In this document: positions 38,295 to 47,423 of the stretch, piece by piece
Numbering within the stretch: position 1 is the stretch's first letter
How the letters are laid out: each line of letters opens with the position of its first letter
Source: Leptospira fletcheri
GTDB lineage: Bacteria; Spirochaetota; Leptospiria; Leptospirales; Leptospiraceae
Direction of reading: 5' to 3'
Length of the DNA: 64,000 nt
NCBI RefSeq assembly: GCF_004769195.1
Contig: NZ_RQET01000002.1
Span: 124,001 to 188,000, forward strand
Notes under the pieces: generated by a model
The model's database searches: none
Seen by the model: the letters and a program-made list of their open reading frames with translations, nothing else
What the model was told of the DNA's origin: nothing
Translations under genes and position numbers: made by a program

Positions 38295-39508
38295 TCTCCA
38301 TCTCCGCCGCTGCTACTCACGGGTCCGTTTCCGAGAACGGCCGGAAACTGAACGTTCAAAACGTTCAACAGATCGCTCAGCAAAGCGACCGATTGGCTGA
38401 TAGAGGACATATTCGCGGAACTGATGTTGGAAAAGGAATTCAAGACTGTTTCCAGTTGAGTAATGTCCGATTTGGCTCTGGTATCCAACGACGGAGAATA
38501 GTACCTGATATAGTCCGAAAGTCCGACAGCTCCGTTACCGAGATACAAAGCCTTAAAGCTGGCAAGGTTGTTTCTAAGATTCACCACGCTGTTTCCGCTG
38601 AGCCTGGATTCGGAAAGGCTTAAATTGATGACGCCGTTTCCACCGTTGGACAGACCCGCCGGTTTTTCCAACTTGCCGTCCTTCATCGTGCTCAATTGAC
38701 GCAACGCGCCGGAAAACACGTCGTTTAGAGCGGCCCCGGAGTAGGAGTAGGTAGTCGATCCTTTTCCCGCCGTCGCCAACTGCTCTCCATACTTGGTCGT
38801 TCCTGTGGGATCCCATGCATTTGCGAGTGCGTTCGCATTCGATGCATAGTCCGCGATAAGAGCCTGGAGAAGATTCAATCGGATGCTGGTCAAATCGCTA
38901 CAGGCTTCCTGATTGGCGCCGTAACTTCCGGGTTTGATAAACGCCACGTATTCGATGGCGATCAACCCCTTCGCATCCTTATCTAAGGTTCCTATATAAC
39001 TCGTAGCTCCCGCGACGGATGCGCCGTACGTACCCGTATAATCGAAATCCAAACTATCCATGTCCCCCGCGCTAGGAGGAGATTCCGGACTTACCGTTTT
39101 CATCGCTTCACCCGGCCAGGCATCGAATAACGGGTAGTAGGTGACAAAAGGTCCGAAGTGGAAAATCTCCACCTGCTTTGCGGCGGCAATGTTCGCAAGC
39201 CATGCGTTCTGAAAGTTCGTCAGATTCCCCGCAGTGCAGGAGGAGGCCAAAGTCGTTCCTTGGGTCACAAGATTGGCCGTTTGGGTCTTCAAATTCGCAA
39301 ACAGAGGAGGCGCTATAGTGCGTCCTACGTTCGCCAGAAAATTACTCGGATCATAGGTGTTAAACATCCGATAAAGAAAGCCGTTGACTAGAGAGTTGTC
39401 ACTGGCTCCCGGATGTCTTGGACTGCAGGACGAGAAAAAGAGAAAATACAGGGGAAAAAGAAGAGAAACAAGACCCCGCAAACGTCTCCAAACAACCGGC
39501 TGCTTCAT
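38291..39508 (-). CDS. imelysin-like (peptidase M75 family) lipoprotein
   Basis: 405 residues from the ATG at 39508, leader ending FFSSC (Cys 28), so a lipoprotein. The helical bundle with ...LTNFQNAWLANIAAAKQVE near the start and KGLIAIEYVAF in the middle matches imelysin proteins. The usual GxHxxE motif reads GLIAIE here, with Ile in place of His. Imelysins sit with iron-uptake genes and are presumed periplasmic metal- or heme-related proteins. Leptospires carry a known imelysin lipoprotein, LruB. It is first in the operon with the TonB receptor. A TTG at 39526 is an alternative start. Confidence 0.7.
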   Translation of the reverse strand: MKQPVVWRRLRGLVSLLFPLYFLFFSSCSPRHPGASDNSLVNGFLYRMFNTYDPSNFLANVGRTIAPPLFANLKTQTANLVTQGTTLASSCTAGNLTNFQNAWLANIAAAKQVEIFHFGPFVTYYPLFDAWPGEAMKTVSPESPPSAGDMDSLDFDYTGTYGASVAGATSYIGTLDKDAKGLIAIEYVAFIKPGSYGANQEACSDLTSIRLNLLQALIADYASNANALANAWDPTGTTKYGEQLATAGKGSTTYSYSGAALNDVFSGALRQLSTMKDGKLEKPAGLSNGGNGVINLSLSESRLSGNSVVNLRNNLASFKALYLGNGAVGLSDYIRYYSPSLDTRAKSDITQLETVLNSFSNISSANMSSISQSVALLSDLLNVLNVQFPAVLGNGPVSSSGGDGD

Positions 39509-39582
39509 TTGAAAAGCCGTCCACAAAATCGAACTGAAATTCCTGACAACATACCGATTCCTGCTTCAATTAAATTTGTATC

Positions 39583-39597
39583 TGAGAATCAGGATTA
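39583..39597. promoter_or_regulatory. Fur-box-like site 1
   Basis: TGAGAATCAGGATTA fits the 7-1-7 Fur pattern (TGATAAT-N-ATTATCA) at 11 of 14 defined positions by my count. It lies 75 bases upstream of the imelysin start on the minus strand, in the 153-base gap after the DUF2126 gene. Confidence 0.45.
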
Positions 39598-39625
39598 AAA
39601 AGAGCCCTTTCCAGGCAAGCATTTT

Positions 39626-39640
39626 TGAGAAAGATTCTCA
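39626..39640. promoter_or_regulatory. Fur-box-like site 2 (palindrome)
   Basis: TGAGAAAGATTCTCA has perfect 6-base arms around AGA, and matches the Fur 7-1-7 pattern at 11 of 14 positions. It is 43 bases, about four helical turns, from site 1. A minus-strand TTGACA (39653-39658) just upstream could be the -35 box that these sites would cover. Confidence 0.5.
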
Positions 39641-39679
39641 GAAATTGACGAATGTCAAGAGGCTCAAAATGGATGACAT

Positions 39680-42600
39680 TTAGGCAGGTTTTTCTGCCCA
39701 GCGAAGGTCGAGAGTATAAAAAGGAGAACTCTCTATTCTACGAGGAGGACGCGAAGAGCCGGGAGTATGACCATCCGCAAAAAAGCGGGAATTCCTCCGG
39801 CTTTCCGCCTCAAAAGAGTTGATGGGAAAAGAATCATAAGCCCTTCCCCCGGGATGGGAAACATAGTACCTGCAACCTCCTAGAGAACGTTGCGACCAAC
39901 TATCCCAGATATCGAAGACCAGTGGGTTCTGCACGGGAAGATTCGGATGCAAAGTAAACGGAGGATTCCATGCCTTAAACCGTACGCCGGCCACCGCCTC
40001 CCCTTTTTTTTCGGTGGAACGCAAAGGAACTTCGAACCCGTTGCAGGACAATCGGAATCGTTCTGCGACCCAACCCTCCGTCCGAACCTGCAGCCTCTCC
40101 AAAGCGGAATCCACGGAACGGGAAGTGCCGAAGGAGGAGGATTCCTCTCCCAAAACGTTCCAAGGTTCCAATGCAAGGCGTAGTTCCAAAAAGACGGCGT
40201 CCTTTTTCATAGTTCCATAAACGGGAAAACGGAATTCGAAGAAGGGGAAAAAATCCTCCTCTTCCAACGGATAACCGTGTTCCCGCAAATCGTTTAGGAC
40301 TTCCTGAAAGTCGCTCCAAACATAGTGAGGCAAAAGAAAGCGATCGTGGAGTTCCGTTCCCCAAAAAACGGGAGGCTTTCGGTAGGGTTTTTCCCAAAAC
40401 CTTCCCAACAAGGAAAGTACGAGAAGTTGCTGGACCACGCTCATCCTATAATGAGGAGGCATCTCGAAAGCGCGGAGTTCCACCAAACCCAATCTCGGGC
40501 CGGTAGGAGGATAGAGCTTATCGATGGAAATTTCCGCACGGTGCGTATTCCCCGTCAGGTCCGTCAGCAAGTTTCGAAAGAGCCTGTCCACCAACCAAGG
40601 AGGAAGCCTCTTCGATTCATCCACTTGCTTTGCGGCCAGGGAGAATTCGTACAGAACTTCGTCTCTTCCCTCATCCAGACGAGGAGCTTGGGAGGTAGGA
40701 CCCACGAATAGACCGGAAAACAGATAGGACAAGGAAGGATGGTGCTGCCAATAACTTACCAGACTACGCAAAAGATCCGGTCTTCTTAGGAAAGGACTGT
40801 CCGAAGGAGTAATAGCGCCTACCGTGATATGATTCCCTCCTCCCGTTCCGGATTGTCTTCCGTCGATCTGGAATTTTTCCGCGCTCAGTTTTGTTGCCTT
40901 CGCCTCTTCGTATAGAATTCGAGTCTTTTCCTCCAACTCCTCGAAACTAGAAGAAGGGTGAAGGTTCACTTCGATCACTCCCGGATCCGGTGTGATCCTG
41001 AAAAGTGAAAGTCTGGAATCGGAAGGAGGTTCGTAACCTTCCAGTAGAACGGGAATCTTCGAATCCGCACAGGCGGATTCTATACTAGCCATCAATTCCA
41101 GCCAGACGTCCAGACGTTCTACCGGAGGAAGAAAGATCCGTAGAATTCCCTCCCTAGGCTCCAGAACGAGCGTAGTGCGGATCGGAAGATCCTTCCCGTC
41201 GGGAAAAAATGTTCCCTTTTTCTTCGATCGAAACTTTCCTTTTTCATAAAGTTCCTGATAGGAAGGGAGCTTCCCCCGATCGGAAATGTCCGTGAACAAC
41301 GCGCTGGCCCGGAACGTTTCCGAAATGGATGCGAATGGCAAGCGGAATCCGGCAGGGCTGTCTCCGGGAACAAGATACAATCGATCCCTACGAGATTTCC
41401 ATTCGGAGCTTTCCCAACGCCGCTCCACATAGTCGTACTGAAGTGGCAAGGCGAAAGCTTTTTGGAGCCGAAAGCCGTCGTCCAAGAGGGAGAGCACCTT
41501 TCTTCTTTCGAGAGCCTCGAAGGAAAAATCCTCTTTTTCCGGACTTGCCTCCGCTTTCGAATTCCACTCGGGCAACTGGCCTTCTTTCCAGAGATAATAA
41601 AAACCGTCCTCGAACAAAGGATGAAGATGATCCGAAGACAAACCTAGGGAAGAGCAGATTTTTTTTCCCAACCCTTCTGCGGCTGCAAGGTCGCGAACAG
41701 GATCCCGCTTTTTTTCCTCTCCCAAGGAGGCCAGAATGTTCTGGTCGGACCATAGGATTTCTCCGTCCTTTCTCCAAAAGACATTTAAGGACCAACGAGG
41801 AAGAGGCTCGCCCGGATACCATTTACCCTGGGCGACCTGCACCACCGACCCCGGCGTCATCCGATTTCTCAATTTGGTCAGAAGTTCCTGGGACAAGCGC
41901 AATTTTTCCGACCCCAATGCGGACGTATTCCATTGCGGATCCTGACGATCCGTGTCCGAAACGAAAGTAGGCTCCCCTCCGATGGAGATTCGAATATCCT
42001 GTTTTTTTAATCTATGATCGATCGTCTTCCCGGCATTCAGGATTCTTTCCCATTGGGGTTCCGAATAAGGTTTCGTGACTCTAGGGGATTCCTGGATTCG
42101 CTTCACCTCCATCCTGAAATGGAATTTCGTATCCGCAGGATCCGAGTATCCGAATACGGGAGAGGCGCTCGACGGCTCGGGTACGGCTGCGAGCGGGATA
42201 TGCCCTTCTCCCGCAAACAAGCCCGAAGTGGGATCCAGCCCCACCCAACCTGCTCCGGGCAAATATACCTCCGCCCAGGCGTGAAGATCGGTAAAATCCT
42301 CCTTAGGTCCTTGAGGTCCGTCGGAAGGGACTTCGTCCGGTCTCAATTGGATCAGATAACCGGAAACGAAACGGGCGGCCAAACCGATATGCCGTAAGAT
42401 CTGTACTAACAAAAAGGCGGAATCACGACAGGAACCCGACTTTCTCTCCAAGGTTTCCGTACAGGATTGCACTCCCGGTTCCATCCGGATCACGTAGGAT
42501 ACGTCCTCGTACACTTTTTGATTCAGACGCACAAGATAGTCTACGGTTCTCGCCGTACTAAGGATTCCTTCCTTTCTCAATTTCGAAATATAATCGGCCA

Positions 42601-42979
42601 ACGCATAACTTCCGTCCGTCGCGCTGAGATAAGGAAGAAGTTCTTTCCTTAATGCATCGGAATAAACGAAAGGAGTAGTCTCGGCTTCGGGCTCCAGAAA
42701 AAAATCGAAAGGGTTCAAAACGTGGATTTCAGCTATCAAATCCACCAGAATCCGAAGGCAGCTCGTCTTTTCCGGAAACACCAACCTAGCTTGGTAATTG
42801 CCGAAAGGATCCTGCTGCCAATTCAGAAACTGCTTGGAAGGATCCACTTGAAGGGAATAGGATACGATTTTCGTGCGGGAATGGGGAGCCGGACGAAGTC
42901 TGATCACATGAGGGGAAAGGGAAACGGGCCTATCGTAAAGATACGACGTTTCATGCGTTAAGGAAACCAATAAGGGCAT
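39680..42979 (-). CDS. transglutaminase-DUF2126 fusion protein
   Basis: 1099 residues, no signal peptide. The N-terminal 260 residues are a transglutaminase-like core with Cys 184 in SGSCRDSA, His 233 in DLHAWAEV and Asp 249 in GLDPTSG. The rest is the DUF2126 region: SIGGEPTFVSDTD, KWYPGEPLPRWS, QIDGRQSGTGGGNHITVGA, SLSYLFSGLFVGPTSQAPR and a long C-terminal part. This architecture is known only next to alpha-E and circularly permuted ATP-grasp genes, as here, and is predicted to process their peptide product. The alpha-E gene is 9 bases upstream. Confidence 0.9.
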   Translation of the reverse strand: MPLLVSLTHETSYLYDRPVSLSPHVIRLRPAPHSRTKIVSYSLQVDPSKQFLNWQQDPFGNYQARLVFPEKTSCLRILVDLIAEIHVLNPFDFFLEPEAETTPFVYSDALRKELLPYLSATDGSYALADYISKLRKEGILSTARTVDYLVRLNQKVYEDVSYVIRMEPGVQSCTETLERKSGSCRDSAFLLVQILRHIGLAARFVSGYLIQLRPDEVPSDGPQGPKEDFTDLHAWAEVYLPGAGWVGLDPTSGLFAGEGHIPLAAVPEPSSASPVFGYSDPADTKFHFRMEVKRIQESPRVTKPYSEPQWERILNAGKTIDHRLKKQDIRISIGGEPTFVSDTDRQDPQWNTSALGSEKLRLSQELLTKLRNRMTPGSVVQVAQGKWYPGEPLPRWSLNVFWRKDGEILWSDQNILASLGEEKKRDPVRDLAAAEGLGKKICSSLGLSSDHLHPLFEDGFYYLWKEGQLPEWNSKAEASPEKEDFSFEALERRKVLSLLDDGFRLQKAFALPLQYDYVERRWESSEWKSRRDRLYLVPGDSPAGFRLPFASISETFRASALFTDISDRGKLPSYQELYEKGKFRSKKKGTFFPDGKDLPIRTTLVLEPREGILRIFLPPVERLDVWLELMASIESACADSKIPVLLEGYEPPSDSRLSLFRITPDPGVIEVNLHPSSSFEELEEKTRILYEEAKATKLSAEKFQIDGRQSGTGGGNHITVGAITPSDSPFLRRPDLLRSLVSYWQHHPSLSYLFSGLFVGPTSQAPRLDEGRDEVLYEFSLAAKQVDESKRLPPWLVDRLFRNLLTDLTGNTHRAEISIDKLYPPTGPRLGLVELRAFEMPPHYRMSVVQQLLVLSLLGRFWEKPYRKPPVFWGTELHDRFLLPHYVWSDFQEVLNDLREHGYPLEEEDFFPFFEFRFPVYGTMKKDAVFLELRLALEPWNVLGEESSSFGTSRSVDSALERLQVRTEGWVAERFRLSCNGFEVPLRSTEKKGEAVAGVRFKAWNPPFTLHPNLPVQNPLVFDIWDSWSQRSLGGCRYYVSHPGGRAYDSFPINSFEAESRRNSRFFADGHTPGSSRPPRRIESSPFYTLDLRWAEKPA

Positions 42980-42988
42980 TCTACGATT

Positions 42989-43933
42989 CTAATTCCTGAA
43001 ATATGTTTCGTCCAATTCGGTGGCGATTCCGTTCAAACGTATTTGGAGCCGGTCTAGATATTCGTGCATACCGCTACCGAAAATCTCTTCAATTGACGCG
43101 TAATTCATTTCCGATAAGAGAAGTCCGACGCGACGTTCCACTTCGTTCGCATACGAGTCCTTCTCCGTACCGCTCAATATCTTAAGACTGTCGAAAGTCC
43201 TATTCAGACAGAATCGGATGGCTCTCGGAAAAAGTTTGTCTAGGATCAGAAATTGAGCGATGTTCTTAGGAGTGATCCTGGTGTAGAATCGGTTGAACAT
43301 CTCGTGAGCGCTTGCGGACTTGAGAAGAGACAACCATTGCAGCAGATCCAAGGTGGCCCCCGCCTCTTCATGGGAGGGAAGGAGAATGAAATATTTCATA
43401 TCCAGAATCCGAGTCGTTTTGTCGGCGCGTTCCAGCAATCTTCCTAAAAGTGCGAAGTGCCAGACCTCGTCGTGGGAAATCGTGGCCTCTTGACAACCGT
43501 AAAACAGCAGGCATTGGTTGCGGATCGACTTGAAAAACTCGACGATACCGGGCATGTCCGATTCTTCGAATTTTTTCCTCGCTTTGAAATTCAGATAAAA
43601 CTCGTTGATGACTTCCCACATGGGAGTAGAGATATTCTCCCGGATCGTTCTCGCATTTTCTCTGGCTCTAAGCACACAGTTCACGATGGAGTTCGGATTT
43701 TCCGCATCAAGGCTCATGAAATGAATCACGTTTTCCTTGGTTGGATGGGAATATTTCTTCGTAAAAAGCTCGTTATCTCCCGTAGTATAAACCAAGGGCA
43801 TCCACTGCCGGTTCGCATCCTCGTTCAAATCCAAGGAAAGTTGAAAATTCACATCCAAAAAGCGGGAATAATTCTCCGCCCTTTCCATGTATCTGTTCAT
43901 CCAATACACGGACTCCGCAACTCGACTCAGCAT
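42989..43933 (-). CDS. alpha-E domain protein (stand-alone)
   Basis: 314 residues, all-helical, with the family opening MLSRVAESVYWMNRYMERAENYSRFL and later LLERADKTTRILDMKY. Alpha-E domains accompany circularly permuted ATP-grasp enzymes and are thought to serve as a scaffold or partner domain; biochemical function is not established. The second version of this domain is fused to ATP-grasp at 33221-35773. It lies between the ATP-grasp and transglutaminase genes, all on the minus strand. Confidence 0.9.
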   Translation of the reverse strand: MLSRVAESVYWMNRYMERAENYSRFLDVNFQLSLDLNEDANRQWMPLVYTTGDNELFTKKYSHPTKENVIHFMSLDAENPNSIVNCVLRARENARTIRENISTPMWEVINEFYLNFKARKKFEESDMPGIVEFFKSIRNQCLLFYGCQEATISHDEVWHFALLGRLLERADKTTRILDMKYFILLPSHEEAGATLDLLQWLSLLKSASAHEMFNRFYTRITPKNIAQFLILDKLFPRAIRFCLNRTFDSLKILSGTEKDSYANEVERRVGLLLSEMNYASIEEIFGSGMHEYLDRLQIRLNGIATELDETYFRN

Positions 43934-44005
43934 GGGAAACCTCTCTAGCGTGTTTTTTTACTTCGGTTCCGCTTGCCGGGAATCTTTCCCCCGGTAACTA
44001 TCTGC

Positions 44006-45436
44006 CTATTCCTGCCCCATCACCCAAGTATCCTTAGAACCTCCTCCTTGGGAGGAATTCACCACCAAGGATCCTTTCCTCAAAGCGACACGAGTCAGTC
44101 CCCCGGGCATAACGTAGATATCTTCTCCGTACAGGATGAAGGGTCGCAAATCCACGTGCCTTCCCTCCAACTTGTCCTCCACAAGAGTGGGAACGCGGGA
44201 AAGACTGAGTACGGGTTGGGCGATATAGTTTCTAGGATCCGCATCGATCTTAGCCAAGAATTCCTGTTGCTCCTTTCGACTCGCCGTCGGACCGATGATC
44301 ATTCCGTATCCGCCGGCGCCGTTCGCGGCTTTTACCACTAGGTTCCCGATATTCTCCCGTACGTAACTCAGATCCTTTTCCCGGGAACAAAGATAAGTGG
44401 GAACGTTCGGAATGATCGCATCCTCTCCCAAATAATATTTGATGATTTCCGGAACGAAAGAATAGATCACCTTATCGTCGGCCACTCCGGTTCCGGGAGC
44501 GTTGGCCAAAGCTACATTCCCTTTTTTGAAAGCTTCGAAAATTCCGGGAACTCCCAGGAGAGAATCCTTTCGGAATACCTTCGGATCCATAAAGATGTCG
44601 TCGATCCTTCGATAGAGTACGTCCACCTGCCGCAAGCCGCGGGTCGTTCGCATGAATAGATAATCATCCTTGACCAGAAGATCGGTTCCTTCCACGAGAG
44701 GGACTCCCATCCGAGAGGCCAAAAAGCTATGTTCATAATAGGCGGAGTTATAAATTCCCGGAGTCAACACGGCGATGCTCGGATTCGGTTTTCCGGAGAC
44801 TCGTTCCAGCATTCCCCTCAATCGGATCGGGTAGTCGTAAATCGGACGGACGGACAAACTTGCAAAAAGTTCCGGGAACGTCTTCTTCATTACTTCACGA
44901 TTTTCTAATACATAAGAAACTCCGGAAGGACAGCGAAGATTGTCCTCGAGGACGAGCATTCTCCCCTCCCCGTCTCTTACCAGATCGGTGCCGGTGATAT
45001 GAATCCAGGTTCCTTTCGGAGGAACGATTCCCTTGCACTCCTTCAGATACCCCGTGCTGCTGTGCAGGATCTCGGCCGGAACCACTCCGTCTCGGACGAT
45101 CTTTTCGTCCCCGTAAACGTCTTGGATGAAAAGATTCAAGGCCCGAATTCTCTGCTTTAAGCCCTCCTCCAATTTCCTCCACTCATGAGCCGTGACGATC
45201 CTAGGAATGATGTCGAAAGGCATGATCCTTTCCTCTTCCTCGTCGTCACCGTAGACGTTGAACGTAATCCCCAAAGAAAGGAGTGCTTTTTCCGCGGAAG
45301 TCTTGCGGCGAAACAATTCCTTATCGTCCATCCTTTCGATTCTGGACTTCAAGATGTGATAACTTTGGCGAATTCCCCCTTCGGGAGAAAACATCTCATC
45401 ATAAAAAGAATCGGTTTGGTAATTCGTTAGGAGCAT
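44006..45436 (-). CDS. circularly permuted ATP-grasp type 2 protein (stand-alone)
   Basis: 476 residues from the ATG at 45436, which follows an AAGGAGGAGG site; the longer frame to 45487 lacks one. Features in order: FNVYGDDEEEERIMPFDIIPR, LEDNLRCPSGVSYVLENR, RQVDVLYRRIDDIFMDP, DSLLGVPGI, an intact glycine loop VVKAANGAGGYGMIIGP, VDLRPFILYG and YVMPGGLTRVAL. An intact ATP-grasp active site suggests a working ATP-dependent amide ligase. Product unknown. It heads the operon with alpha-E and transglutaminase-DUF2126. Confidence 0.9.
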   Translation of the reverse strand: MLLTNYQTDSFYDEMFSPEGGIRQSYHILKSRIERMDDKELFRRKTSAEKALLSLGITFNVYGDDEEEERIMPFDIIPRIVTAHEWRKLEEGLKQRIRALNLFIQDVYGDEKIVRDGVVPAEILHSSTGYLKECKGIVPPKGTWIHITGTDLVRDGEGRMLVLEDNLRCPSGVSYVLENREVMKKTFPELFASLSVRPIYDYPIRLRGMLERVSGKPNPSIAVLTPGIYNSAYYEHSFLASRMGVPLVEGTDLLVKDDYLFMRTTRGLRQVDVLYRRIDDIFMDPKVFRKDSLLGVPGIFEAFKKGNVALANAPGTGVADDKVIYSFVPEIIKYYLGEDAIIPNVPTYLCSREKDLSYVRENIGNLVVKAANGAGGYGMIIGPTASRKEQQEFLAKIDADPRNYIAQPVLSLSRVPTLVEDKLEGRHVDLRPFILYGEDIYVMPGGLTRVALRKGSLVVNSSQGGGSKDTWVMGQE

Positions 45437-45984
45437 AAACCTCCTCCTTCTCTGCCGAAAGACTGAATCCTCCCTTTCAAGAAACAAGCAGAATTTAAAT
45501 TATCCGCTTATTTTTTAAACTCAATAAAAATATATGTGCAAATAATAAACATAATAATCTACAAATGAGCAAACTGCAGGAAGTTCAGCCTTTGGACAGA
45601 GGGTTTCCGGGTCGAGAGGCACCTCCCCCAACGGGAGGAAGGACCCTAGGATCCAACATCCGGAGAGAGTTTTTTAGAAACGCGAAGAGACGGAAGAGCG
45701 GCAAGAATTCAGAAAGTGGGACGGATACCATTCTGCAAATAGGATCGCAAAGGGAAAGTTCCGCAGTCTTGCAGAACCGCGCGACAGATCATGTTTTCTC
45801 ATTTGTTCTAAAGCCCTAACAAATTTAGCTTTCTTCTTTTGACTTTTTCTGCCGCATTGGTGTGGTAGTTTACTTGCTTCTCCTAAGATACGATCATTCT
45901 TCGCGAAACTATTTTTCTATCGGAAGAAGTTGAAAGCGACCGATCCTTCGGCGACGGTCGGAAGAATACCGAAACGGCAAAGAG
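45437..45984. other. 548-base intergenic region between divergent operons
   Basis: The stretch 45490-45570 is very AT-rich and probably carries the promoter of the minus-strand ATP-grasp operon. A plus-strand frame at 45565-45819 is rich in Arg, Ser and Gly with no family resemblance, and I do not call it. The right part leads into arsR; TTGACT at 45839 is a weak -35 candidate with no good -10. No RNA gene was seen. Confidence 0.4.
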
Positions 45985-46317
45985 ATGGGAATCACAAAGA
46001 CTCAGCTATTCAATAAAAGGCAGAATAAAATCGCCTCCTATGCAAAAGCATTAGGACATCCCGCTCGAATCGCGATCTTAGAATCCGTATTAAGGAAAAA
46101 AGCCTGTGTCTGCGGAGATTTAGTGGATGAACTCGGACTCGCCCAAGCCACGATTTCCCAACACCTAAAAGCGTTAAAGGAAGTCGGGATTCTCCAAGGA
46201 ACCGTGGAAGGACCTTCGATCTGCTACTGCATCGATAAGAAAGCGTGGGAAGAAATCGGCGGCTATTTCAATACGCTGCTTTCTCGAATTCCGGAAAACG
46301 AAAATTCCTGTTCATAA
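45985..46317 (+). CDS. arsR: ArsR-family metalloregulator
   Basis: 110 residues with a winged-helix DNA-binding core: LVDELGLAQATISQHLKALKEVGIL. The preceding helix carries KKACVCGDL, the Cys-x-Cys metal site of ArsR-type arsenite sensors. A third Cys lies near the C-terminus (ICYCIDKK). It probably represses the ars operon when metal-free. The operator is not certain; an inverted repeat lies before acr3. Confidence 0.9.
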   Translation: MGITKTQLFNKRQNKIASYAKALGHPARIAILESVLRKKACVCGDLVDELGLAQATISQHLKALKEVGILQGTVEGPSICYCIDKKAWEEIGGYFNTLLSRIPENENSCS

Positions 46318-46323
46318 ATTCGC

Positions 46324-46360
46324 TTGACATTAATCGTAATATTGCGATAAAACGATTAAT
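46324..46360 (+). promoter_or_regulatory. acr3 promoter with overlapping inverted-repeat operator
   Basis: TTGACA (46324-46329) and GATAAA (46346-46351) are spaced 16. ATTAATCGT (46329-46337) and ACGATTAAT (46352-46360) are perfect 9-base inverted repeats spanning that promoter. The right arm runs into the acr3 ATG, so a transcript from here would be nearly leaderless. Probably an ArsR operator, by position. Confidence 0.5.
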
Positions 46361-47423
46361 GGCTTCCGAAACCCTTCCCGAAAAACGATTATCATTTATA
46401 GACCGATTCCTCACTCTTTGGATTTTTATCGCCATGGGAATCGGAATGGCCTTGGCTACTTGGTCTCCCGGCTCCGTGGAATGGATCCGACGATCGGAGT
46501 TCGGAGGAACGAATGTGCCGATCGCGATCGGTCTGATCTTCATGATGGTCCCTCCTTTAGCGAAAGTAAATTTCCTAAGAATCCCGAAAGCATTCGGTCG
46601 AACGGATCTGATTTTTTATTCTCTCGTTTTAAACTGGATTGTCGGACCTCTATTGATGTTCGGCCTAGCATTTCTCTTCTTTCCGGACAATCCGGAATAT
46701 AGAGTCGGTTTAATTCTGATTGGAATCGCTCGTTGTATCGCAATGGTTCTAGTCTGGAACGATCTCGCGGACGGAGACAGAGAGGTCGCAGCCGGACTTG
46801 TCGCTTTAAACAGCATCTTCCAGCTTCTTCTCTACGGAAGTTTGGCCTATTTCTTTGTGAGCGTATTACCTGGAACATTAGGACTTGCAAACTCGTCCAT
46901 AGAAGTCCGTTACTGGGACATTGCATCTAGCGTGCTGATTTATTTGGGGATTCCGTTCCTATTAGGATGGGGAATCCGGAACGTCAGCATTCGAACGAAA
47001 GGAGAGGAATGGACGACGAATCGATTCCTTCCCGCAATCTCTCCGATCGCTCTGATCTTTTTACTCCTGACGATCGTATTCATTTTCAGCCTCAAAGGGG
47101 ATTCTCTTCTCAACATACCGCTTGATGTGCTGAAAATATCCCTCCCCCTTCTGATCTATTTCATTTTCATGTTTTTCTTCAGTTTCGGTCTCGGGGTTCT
47201 GATCAAAGCGGATTATCCGAGAAACATCGCCGTCTCCTTTACCGCTGCCGGAAATAATTTCGAATTAGCGATAGCGGTTGCCATCGGAACGTTCGGACTC
47301 GCATCGGGACAAGCCTTCGTCGGAATCGTCGGCCCTTTAGTCGAGATTCCGGTGCTTGTTCTCCTGGTTGAGATCGCAAAGAAGCTTCGAAATAAGTTTT
47401 ATATGAAGGAAAAAACGATATGA
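46359..47423 (+). CDS. acr3: ACR3-family arsenite efflux permease
   Basis: 354 residues from the ATG at 46359, with about ten membrane helices. The ACR3 hallmark GIARCIAMVLVWNDLADGD contains the conserved Cys, followed by AAGLVALNSIFQ. It exports arsenite across the inner membrane. The longer open frame back to 46245 overlaps arsR and has no signal. No ribosome site is evident, consistent with the promoter lying against the start. It overlaps the next gene (ATGA). Confidence 0.93.
   Translation: MASETLPEKRLSFIDRFLTLWIFIAMGIGMALATWSPGSVEWIRRSEFGGTNVPIAIGLIFMMVPPLAKVNFLRIPKAFGRTDLIFYSLVLNWIVGPLLMFGLAFLFFPDNPEYRVGLILIGIARCIAMVLVWNDLADGDREVAAGLVALNSIFQLLLYGSLAYFFVSVLPGTLGLANSSIEVRYWDIASSVLIYLGIPFLLGWGIRNVSIRTKGEEWTTNRFLPAISPIALIFLLLTIVFIFSLKGDSLLNIPLDVLKISLPLLIYFIFMFFFSFGLGVLIKADYPRNIAVSFTAAGNNFELAIAVAIGTFGLASGQAFVGIVGPLVEIPVLVLLVEIAKKLRNKFYMKEKTI

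Noticed and set aside
45565..45819. 84-codon plus-strand open frame before arsR
   Set aside because: Composition is Arg/Ser/Gly-rich with no family resemblance, no convincing ribosome site, and it lies in a promoter-like gap.
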